From the NCBI GenBank assembly GCA_016764835.1, contig JAESRD010000251.1, positions 1 through 12,840 of the forward strand: 12,840 nucleotides of DNA. The letters run 5' to 3'. Source of the DNA: Paracoccaceae bacterium. GTDB lineage: Bacteria > Pseudomonadota > Alphaproteobacteria > Rhodobacterales > Rhodobacteraceae. Under the pieces are notes generated by a model, which was not told where the DNA came from, searched no databases, and saw only the letters and a list, made by a program, of their open reading frames with translations. This document shows positions 7,917 to 12,840 of the stretch, piece by piece; positions within the stretch are counted from its first letter, which is position 1; each line of letters opens with the position of its first letter. Position numbers and translations under genes: made by a program.

Positions 7917-8114
7917 ATGAGAAAATTCGTATTATTGGCGGCTTTGTCGGCCAGCTTAGCGGCTGCTGGCTGCACCGTTCCGGCTGAAACATCGAGCATT
8001 GTCGCACCGCCAGAAGTGGTGGCCGAGACCGCCGCGTCGGTCTATCAGCCTATTCCGCTACAGGTTATTCTGGTCGGCATCGTGGTCGCGGGCGCTGTTG
8101 TTTTGCGCGACTAG
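7917..8114 (+). CDS. small lipoprotein with C-terminal hydrophobic segment (unknown function)
   Basis: The product is 65 aa. The signal MRKFVLLAALSASLAAAGC ends in a lipobox at Cys19. A short Pro/Val/Ala linker follows (about 27 residues), and then a second hydrophobic stretch (about 46-62, VILVGIVVAGAVVL) ending in RD. With lipid at one end and a likely membrane helix at the other, the chain could be held to membrane at both ends. A GGGGGAG at 7902-7908 gives a good Shine-Dalgarno for ATG 7917. An earlier in-frame ATG at 7884 would bury the signal. The stop shares CTAG with the stop of hemH on the other strand. It follows the L,D-transpeptidase by 72 bp and is probably transcribed with it. 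I recognise no family. Confidence 0.7.
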   Translation: MRKFVLLAALSASLAAAGCTVPAETSSIVAPPEVVAETAASVYQPIPLQVILVGIVVAGAVVLRD

Positions 8115-9175
8115 TCGAGCCAACCTTTCAGGTTATCTTGGATCAGGCCAGTCAGCGCTGAGATATGCGCCGCTTGGTCGTTGAGGCAGGGAATGTAGGT
8201 AAACGTCTCGCCGCCCGCCGCGATAAACGCCTCGCGGATTTCGCCACTGATCTCTTCTAGCGTCTCGATACAGTCAGCCGAAAAGGCCGGGGCAATGACG
8301 GCGATGTTCTTTTTGCCCATCGCCGCCAGCCGCGCGACCTCAACCACAGCATAGGGCTTGAGCCATTCTTCGCGGCCAAAGCGCGACTGAAATGCGGTGA
8401 TGGCTTTGCCCTCATCCCAGCCCAACTCTTGCTGCAAAAGCTTTGTTGTATCAACGCATTGGTCATAATAAGGGTCGCCCTCGTCGACGTAGCGCTGGGG
8501 CAGGCCATGGTAGGAGCAGACCAAATGGTCAGGCTTGGTGGCCAGCTTGGCGTAGCCCTCGGTCACTGAATTTGCCAGTGCCGAAATATAGGCCGGATTG
8601 CCATAATAAGCGGGCACTGTGCGCAGGGCAGGCTGGTGCTTTTCTTGCATCAACACCCGAAACACTTGGTCATTGGCCGACGCTGTCGTCGCTCCGGCAT
8701 AATGCGGATAAAGCGGGAAGAACAAGATGCGGGTGCAGCCAGCATTGATCATGGCGCGCAGCTTTGAGCGGGTCGAGGGCGCGCCGTAACGCATGCAAAA
8801 ATCAACCATGACTTGGTCGCCGTAGCGCGCGGTCAGCTGGGCGGCTATGGCGGTGGTCTGGTCGCGGGTGATGGTCAGCAGCGGGCTCTCGTCGCGCTCT
8901 TTGTTCCAAATCTCAGCATAGGCAGCGCCAGAGCGGCTGGGCCGAATGGTCAGGATGATCATCTGCAAGATCGGTTGCCATTTCCAGCGCGGCATATCAA
9001 CCACCCGTTGGTCGGACAGAAACTCGCTCAGATAGCGGCGCATTGACCAATAGTCGGTGCCGCTGGGCGTGCCGAGATTGGCCAAGAGCACGCCGACTTT
9101 TTCAGCCCTGGCGAGGGCGGCGTGCGGCGCGTTGTTAGGTGCGTTAAGGCTGGCTAAGGTCATGGCGTTGCCCAT
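8111..9175 (-). CDS. hemH: ferrochelatase
   Basis: The product is 354 aa, the usual length for this family. Ferrochelatase inserts ferrous iron into a porphyrin, the final step of protoheme synthesis, at the inner membrane. Family marks run in order: VGVLLANLGTP near residue 27, FPLYPHYAGATTAS around 153-167, the metal-site His223 in SYHGLPQRY, and Glu304 in the SADCIETLEEI motif. The window gives no way to choose between protoporphyrin and coproporphyrin as substrate; protoporphyrin is expected in this lineage. ATG 9175 and ATG 9163 are both possible; neither has a strong Shine-Dalgarno. The gene follows an NDUFAF5-like gene on the same strand, but a promoter-like pair and two palindromes lie in the 69-bp gap between them. 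The 3' end overlaps the small lipoprotein gene tail to tail by 4 bp. Confidence 0.95.
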   Translation of the reverse strand: MGNAMTLASLNAPNNAPHAALARAEKVGVLLANLGTPSGTDYWSMRRYLSEFLSDQRVVDMPRWKWQPILQMIILTIRPSRSGAAYAEIWNKERDESPLLTITRDQTTAIAAQLTARYGDQVMVDFCMRYGAPSTRSKLRAMINAGCTRILFFPLYPHYAGATTASANDQVFRVLMQEKHQPALRTVPAYYGNPAYISALANSVTEGYAKLATKPDHLVCSYHGLPQRYVDEGDPYYDQCVDTTKLLQQELGWDEGKAITAFQSRFGREEWLKPYAVVEVARLAAMGKKNIAVIAPAFSADCIETLEEISGEIREAFIAAGGETFTYIPCLNDQAAHISALTGLIQDNLKGWLD

Positions 9176-9185
9176 TCATCAGGTG

Positions 9186-9197
9186 TCTCAATTGAGA
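9186..9197. promoter_or_regulatory. perfect 12-bp palindrome, possible operator of hemH
   Basis: TCTCAATTGAGA is identical to its own reverse complement. It sits 10-22 bases before the hemH ATG (9175) and overlaps the predicted -10 and start point. A protein bound here would block transcription. The regulator is unknown; an iron or heme regulator is a guess from the gene's role. Confidence 0.45.
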
Positions 9198-9221
9198 TAA
9201 AGTGAATCAGTGTCAGGTCAA
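9194..9221 (-). promoter_or_regulatory. possible sigma70-type promoter for hemH
   Basis: On the minus strand, TTGACC (9221-9216) and TATCTC (9199-9194) are separated by 16 bp and point to hemH. The start point would be near 9187, leaving a leader of about 12 bases. The -35 is a five-of-six match; the -10 matches at three. Confidence 0.4.
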
Positions 9222-9230
9222 TGATCATTG
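9219..9230. promoter_or_regulatory. second perfect 12-bp palindrome upstream of hemH
   Basis: CAATGATCATTG is a perfect palindrome overlapping the predicted -35. Its centre is 33 bp from that of the palindrome at 9186-9197, close to three helical turns, so proteins on both sites could lie on the same face of the DNA. The two sequences differ apart from CAAT/ATTG-type cores. Confidence 0.4.
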
Positions 9231-9244
9231 CATGTTTTTGGCGC

Positions 9245-10063
9245 TTACGCCGCACCGATCGCTTCTTCGAGGCTTGTCAGCGCTGTGCCGGGGCGCAAAG
9301 GCTGCTGCTGGCCGGGGCCGGGGGCCCAGCCAGTCAGGGTGATAACCTCAAACAAAGCGGTGATACGGCCATCTTCGTCAGCGGTTGCATCATATTGCGT
9401 GGCGGCGCGCTCAATCACTTTGCGGCGGCTAAAGTGGCGCGGCCGGGCAGTTTGCGCATTGGCCTCGCCCATGGCGCGCAGGTCGCGCATCAGCGCTAGC
9501 GTGCCCTGATATGTCACTTTATAGGGCGTGGCATCGGCGACGGGCAGGGCAAAACCGGCGCGTTGCAGCAGCGCCCCAAGGTCACGGATCTCGGCCATGG
9601 GCAGAATGCGGGCAGACAATCCGCCAGTGAGGGCGGATTCGGCGCTGGCGAGGTGACTGCGCAGAGCGGCCAGTGTTTGGCCGCCAAACAAAGTGGCAAT
9701 GAACATGCCGTCAGGCCGCAAACCTCGCAAAGATTGGATCATTTGCCCGACAGGATCGCAGGCCCAATGCAGGTTGAGCGCATGAATAACCAAGTCATGG
9801 CTGCCGGGTCTGAGTGCCAACACTTCATCATCTGGAAAAATTTCAGCGTTTTTGATGCGATTTTGCCAGATATTTGGCCAACCGGTGATTATGGCCGGGT
9901 TTTTAAACGTTCTGTTAACCTCATTAAGCCTTTCCTCAACCTCGCAGGCCGCTCTCTCCTGAAGGAAAAGCGCCGGGTCGCGCTGAGACGCGCGTTCGCG
10001 TTGGCGTAAAAGCGCCGGGCGGTCTGTGATTTTTGGCGGGGAAGGTTTGGCTATCTGGTCCAT
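9245..10063 (-). CDS. NDUFAF5/BioC-like methyltransferase-fold protein with eroded SAM motif I
   Basis: The product is 272 aa. Its second half strongly recalls NDUFAF5, the complex I assembly factor that hydroxylates an arginine of subunit NDUFS7: ALNLHW at 95-100, RPDGMFIATLFGGQTLAALR at about 116-135, the DLGALLQRAGF segment, then DLRAMGEAN and a terminal LTGWAP. The N-terminal DRPALLRQR and FLQERAACEVEERL also fit. Where such proteins carry the DxGxGxG SAM-binding loop, this one reads NPAIITGWPNIW (about 55-66), which lacks the Gly triad. It may use a different cofactor mode, or be a related protein with lost methyl transfer. BioC, malonyl-ACP methyltransferase, is a less likely name because no bio genes are near. 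ATG 10063 has no clear Shine-Dalgarno and lies 15 bp from the divergent comF start. It may be transcribed ahead of hemH. Confidence 0.75.
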   Translation of the reverse strand: MDQIAKPSPPKITDRPALLRQRERASQRDPALFLQERAACEVEERLNEVNRTFKNPAIITGWPNIWQNRIKNAEIFPDDEVLALRPGSHDLVIHALNLHWACDPVGQMIQSLRGLRPDGMFIATLFGGQTLAALRSHLASAESALTGGLSARILPMAEIRDLGALLQRAGFALPVADATPYKVTYQGTLALMRDLRAMGEANAQTARPRHFSRRKVIERAATQYDATADEDGRITALFEVITLTGWAPGPGQQQPLRPGTALTSLEEAIGAA

Positions 10064-10078
10064 GGGGCAGGGGTTTAG

Positions 10079-10807
10079 GTGAAATCAGCTTGGATGCAAA
10101 GCGCTGTCAGGGCGATATATCCGCCGCAATGCGTGTCATGCGGTGAGTTGACGGATTCTGAATTTGGCCTTTGTGGGCCGTGCTGGCGCGATACTGGGTT
10201 TATTGGCGGGCTGACTTGCGACCTTTGTGGGACAGCACTTCTTGGTGAAGAAGATGAGATCGTTCATTGCGATGATTGCATGGATGAAGCACGGCCCTGG
10301 AGCCGCGGGCGGGCGGTGTTTGCGTTTTCTGAGAACGGGCGGCGCATTGTTACGGCGCTAAAATATAACGACCGGGTTGAGCTGGCGCGTCCGGCGGGCA
10401 CATGGCTGGCTGCACAAGCCGCCCCGCTGATCAGCGCAGAGACGCTGATTGTGCCGGTGCCGCTGCATTGGATGCGGCTGCTCAAACGCCGTTATAACCA
10501 AGCCGCAGAGCTGGCCAAATGGACCGGCAAAGTACTGGCCCTGCCGGTGCTGCCGGATGCTTTGGTGCGGGTCAAAGCCACGCCCGCGCTGTATACGCTC
10601 AGCTCTGAGGAGCGGATAGCGGCGATGGCAGATGTTATTCGCCCACATCCCAAACAAGGCAGGCAGTTACGCGGCAAGCCGGTTCTGCTGGTTGATGATG
10701 TGATGACAACGGGGGCCACGCTTTCTGCTTGCGCGCGCGCCTTAAAAACCGCCGGGGCTGTTGACGTTTGCGTGCTGGTACTGGCCCGCGCGGCAAAGGA
10801 TGCCTAG
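10079..10807 (+). CDS. comF: ComF-family phosphoribosyltransferase-like protein
   Basis: The product is 242 aa. The N-terminal zinc-ribbon part has four CxxC pairs (Cys18/21, 32/35, 47/50, 64/67). The rest is a type I phosphoribosyltransferase fold with IVPVPLHWMRLLKRRYNQA and the PRPP-loop VDDVMTTGAT at 205-214. ComF proteins serve in DNA uptake during competence in some bacteria (ComFC, GntX), but are also widespread without it, and no other competence gene is visible. The GTG start at 10079 has an AGGGG at 10069-10073 before it; an ATG at 10094 is a possible later start. It begins only 15 bp from the start of the divergent NDUFAF5-like gene, so its promoter must lie inside that gene. It probably leads an operon with grxC, the amidase and the MarR gene. 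Confidence 0.87.
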   Translation: MKSAWMQSAVRAIYPPQCVSCGELTDSEFGLCGPCWRDTGFIGGLTCDLCGTALLGEEDEIVHCDDCMDEARPWSRGRAVFAFSENGRRIVTALKYNDRVELARPAGTWLAAQAAPLISAETLIVPVPLHWMRLLKRRYNQAAELAKWTGKVLALPVLPDALVRVKATPALYTLSSEERIAAMADVIRPHPKQGRQLRGKPVLLVDDVMTTGATLSACARALKTAGAVDVCVLVLARAAKDA

Positions 10808-10841
10808 ATAGGGGGTATCAGTTCAATTGCGGAGCCTCAAA

Positions 10842-11099
10842 ATGGCGATTATCGAAATTTATACGACCTCGACTTGCGGCTATTGCCATGCGGCCAAACG
10901 GCTGCTTTCATCGAAGAATGTTGGCTTCATGGAGGTCAATATTGGCGCAGAGCCGGCGCGCCGGGCCGAGATGATGCAGCGCGCCAATGGTGGCCGGACC
11001 GTGCCGCAGATCTTTATCGGCGGCAAACATATTGGCGGTTATGACGACATGGCTCTGCTGGAGCGGCGCGGCAAGCTAGACGCTTTGCTGGCGGGTTAG
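10842..11099 (+). CDS. grxC: glutaredoxin 3
   Basis: The product is 85 aa, the normal length of a single-domain dithiol glutaredoxin, which reduces disulfides and protein-glutathione mixed disulfides using glutathione in the cytoplasm. The active site is Cys12-Gly-Tyr-Cys15, with the cis-proline loop TVP at 53-55 and the glutathione-binding GGYDD at 65-69. ATG 10842 is preferred over an in-frame TTG at 10827, since GGAG at 10831-10834 is well placed for it. It follows comF by 34 bp and precedes the amidase gene by 3 bp, so it is almost surely co-transcribed with both. Confidence 0.95.
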   Translation: MAIIEIYTTSTCGYCHAAKRLLSSKNVGFMEVNIGAEPARRAEMMQRANGGRTVPQIFIGGKHIGGYDDMALLERRGKLDALLAG

Positions 11100-11102
11100 C
11101 GG

Positions 11103-11933
11103 ATGCGGGCCGCTCTCATTCAGATGTGTTCGAGCGATGATCCGGCGGATAACCTCAGTGTTGCCGCCGCGATGATCGCTGAGGCCGCAGCCCAAGGCGC
11201 GGATTTTGTGGCGACGCCGGAGGTGACCAATTGCGTGTCTGCCAGCCGTAGCCATCAAGATACGGTGTTGAGCTATCAAGGTGATGACCCGGTGCTCAAA
11301 GGTTTGCGCGCCGCAGCTGTGCAGCACAAAATCTGGCTGTCGATTGGCTCGCTGGCGATTAAACGCCATGAGGGCGCGCGCTTTGCTAACCGGTCATTCC
11401 TGATCAACCCGAAGGGTGAGATCGTGGCGCAATATGACAAGATCCACATGTTTGATGTGGATGTCAGCGCAACAGAGACGTTTCGCGAATCGGCGGGGTT
11501 TCGGCCCGGTGGCAAGGCTGTGGTGGCGCAAACGCCGCTGGCCAACTTTGGGCTGACCATTTGCTACGATGTTCGTTTTGGTTATTTGCACCGGGCATTG
11601 GCGCAGGCAGGAGCGCAGGTCTTGCTGGTGCCGGCGGCGTTTTCGCCGGTCACTGGCGTGGCTCATTGGCAGGTGCTGTTGCAGGCGCGGGCAATTGAAA
11701 CCGGGTGCTTTGTTATTGCTGCCGCGCAGACCGGCGACCACAAGATTAGCCGTGGTGGGCCGCGCTTAACATACGGGCATTCGATGGTTATTTCGCCTTG
11801 GGGCGAGGTTTTGGCCGACGCGGGCACAAAACCCGGCGTCACGCTCATTGATCTTGACCTATCAGAAGTGGCAAAAGCGAGGGGGCGCATACCCGCGCTG
11901 ACGCATGACCGGGCGTTTACTGGCCCGGACTAG
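11103..11933 (+). CDS. carbon-nitrogen hydrolase, Nit1-like (probable deaminated-glutathione amidase)
   Basis: The product is 276 aa of the nitrilase superfamily. The Glu-Lys-Cys triad is visible: Glu40 in ATPE, Lys113 in YDKIHMFDVDV, and Cys154 in TICYDVRF. The spacing and the KIHMFD and CYDVRFGYLHRALA segments fit the Nit1/Nit2 branch, which hydrolyses simple amides and includes the enzyme that clears deaminated glutathione, a by-product of transaminases. The neighbour 3 bp upstream is glutaredoxin, which supports a glutathione link but does not prove it. Omega-amidase is the main alternative. ATG 11103 comes directly after the grxC stop. TAG stop at 11931-11933, and the MarR gene follows after 26 bp. 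Confidence 0.85.
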   Translation: MRAALIQMCSSDDPADNLSVAAAMIAEAAAQGADFVATPEVTNCVSASRSHQDTVLSYQGDDPVLKGLRAAAVQHKIWLSIGSLAIKRHEGARFANRSFLINPKGEIVAQYDKIHMFDVDVSATETFRESAGFRPGGKAVVAQTPLANFGLTICYDVRFGYLHRALAQAGAQVLLVPAAFSPVTGVAHWQVLLQARAIETGCFVIAAAQTGDHKISRGGPRLTYGHSMVISPWGEVLADAGTKPGVTLIDLDLSEVAKARGRIPALTHDRAFTGPD

Positions 11934-11959
11934 CCGTAGCTGAAAGTCGAAAGCGTAAG

Positions 11960-12421
11960 ATGAACAACCCCAATGACAGCCTCTCGGTTTCGCTGTTTAG
12001 CGAAATCCTGATGGTCGACCAGTTGGCGCGCGGTAGCGTAGCCAAAGCCTTGCCCAAAGGCATGGAACTGTCGCATTTCTCTGTGCTCAACCATTTGGCC
12101 AATACCGGGGCCGAGCGCTCGCCCGGCCAACTGGCGCGCAGCTTTCACCTCACACGCGGGGCGATGACCAACACGCTGGGCAAGTTGGAATGGTCTGGCT
12201 GGGTGCATATCCGCCCCGACTGGGACGATGCACGGCGCAAGATGGTAACGATAAGCCCGGCGGGGATGGCGGCGCGCAATGCGGCGCTGGCGGCGGTGAC
12301 GCCGATGTTGTCGGACGTTGTGGCGCGGATTGGGGCGGAGCGGGTGCGGGCGGCGTTGCCGGTGTTGCGCGAGATGCGGCAGTTGTTTTTGGAGGGAGAG
12401 AGTGGGGAGCTCAAGAGGTGA
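11960..12421 (+). CDS. MarR-family transcriptional regulator
   Basis: The product is 153 aa, typical of MarR proteins, which bind DNA as dimers and usually repress nearby genes until a small ligand binds. The winged-helix core runs from LSHFSVLNHLA (about 35-45) through SPGQLARSFHLTRGAMTNTLGKLEWSG to a wing with DWDDARRKMVTISPAG. The flanking helices at both ends, used for dimerisation, are present. ATG 11960 has only a weak GTAAG before it. It lies 26 bp after the amidase gene and 3 bp before the RNA methyltransferase gene. I saw no clear palindrome in that gap, so its targets are unknown. Confidence 0.87.
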   Translation: MNNPNDSLSVSLFSEILMVDQLARGSVAKALPKGMELSHFSVLNHLANTGAERSPGQLARSFHLTRGAMTNTLGKLEWSGWVHIRPDWDDARRKMVTISPAGMAARNAALAAVTPMLSDVVARIGAERVRAALPVLREMRQLFLEGESGELKR

Positions 12422-12424
12422 AGC

Positions 12425-12840
12425 ATGGACAGTTTTGACACAAAATCGTCGGCCCGCAAACGGGCAGACGCTATCAAAGCATTTCAATGCAAGAACTTGA
12501 TAGCTGTGCTCGAAGCACCATCCGACTTTAAAAACATCGGGACGGTCATTCGAAACGCAAACGCACTTGGTGTTGAAAAAGTCTATATCGTCGATCCAGG
12601 CAAAGCTTTGCCCGATGATTGGGAAGAAATACGCGGGCGCAAATCACTTTCCAAAACATCAGTGTCGGCGAGCAAGTGGACTTTTGTGAAGCGTTTTGAC
12701 AGCTCGAAGGCATGCCTCGAATATCTGGAAAAGAAAGGTTTCGTGTCTATCGTCACGTCACCTCATGTAAAGGGAAAGACCAACGTACACTTGCACGAGG
12801 GCGACTATACGAAACAGACGAAACTAGCTGTTTGGTTTGG
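12425..12840 (+). CDS. TrmH/SpoU-type RNA methyltransferase, 5' part (runs off window)
   Basis: The frame is open from ATG 12425 to the window edge (138 full codons). The product is a SPOUT-fold RNA 2'-O-methyltransferase: NLIAVLEAPSDFKNIGTVIRNANALGV carries motif 1 with Asn37 and the Arg43-Asn44 pair, and LAVWFG at the edge begins motif 2. The 3' part with motif 3 and the SAM knot is missing, so the target (tRNA or rRNA) cannot be named. The Shine-Dalgarno GAGG at 12415-12418 lies inside the end of the MarR gene, 6 bases before the start. The DNA of 12421-12840 is about 47% GC with many AAA, GAA and TCA codons, unlike the GC-rich genes before it; recent transfer is likely. Confidence 0.83.
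   Translation, partial: MDSFDTKSSARKRADAIKAFQCKNLIAVLEAPSDFKNIGTVIRNANALGVEKVYIVDPGKALPDDWEEIRGRKSLSKTSVSASKWTFVKRFDSSKACLEYLEKKGFVSIVTSPHVKGKTNVHLHEGDYTKQTKLAVWF

Noticed and set aside
1..12840. CRISPR array, transposon ends, phage or toxin-antitoxin system
   Set aside because: No direct repeat series, transposase, integrase or small paired toxin frames were seen on either strand.

Overview
The window looks like ordinary chromosomal DNA from an alphaproteobacterium, most likely a Rhodobacterales (Roseobacter-group) member. This rests on protein style and gene company: an alphaproteobacterial CCA-adding enzyme, a paired ABC exporter, an RlmD-like methyltransferase, YkuD enzymes, and a comF-grxC-nitrilase row next to an NDUFAF5-like protein. 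Codons are mostly GC-rich. The genus cannot be named from sequence alone. Genes are packed tightly. The longest gaps are 750-917 and 7085-7259, each under 180 bp, and no stretch over 300 bases lacks a gene. I found no tRNA, rRNA, CRISPR array, insertion sequence or phage gene.

Layout. (1) 1-749 is the 3' part of a CCA tRNA nucleotidyltransferase. (2) 918-5955 (+) holds two half-size ABC exporters whose genes overlap by 4 bp, a possible 39-residue membrane peptide, and an Fe-S class I RNA m5U methyltransferase. (3) 6029-8114 is a cell-envelope block: a Tat/lipoprotein-type L,D-transpeptidase (+), a convergent CAP/SCP-domain lipoprotein (-), a second secreted L,D-transpeptidase (+) and a 65-residue lipoprotein (+). 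(4) 8111-10063 (-) holds hemH (ferrochelatase) and, upstream of it, an NDUFAF5-like methyltransferase-fold protein with an eroded SAM-binding loop. (5) 10079-12840 (+) is a close-packed row: comF-type phosphoribosyltransferase, glutaredoxin 3, a Nit1-like amidase, a MarR regulator, and the 5' part of a TrmH/SpoU-type RNA methyltransferase.

How the genes may work together. The two ABC half-transporters probably form a heterodimer. The transpeptidases, CAP protein and small lipoprotein all carry export signals and probably act on or near peptidoglycan. grxC next to a Nit1-like amidase suggests thiol/glutathione upkeep. hemH supplies heme, and its upstream region carries two perfect 12-bp palindromes, one over the predicted -10, which look like operator sites.

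I do not see a clear novel defence or mobile system. The points most worth a second look are the double palindrome before hemH, the NDUFAF5-like protein without a recognisable SAM loop, and the abrupt drop in GC (to about 47%) at the last gene, which suggests recent acquisition.
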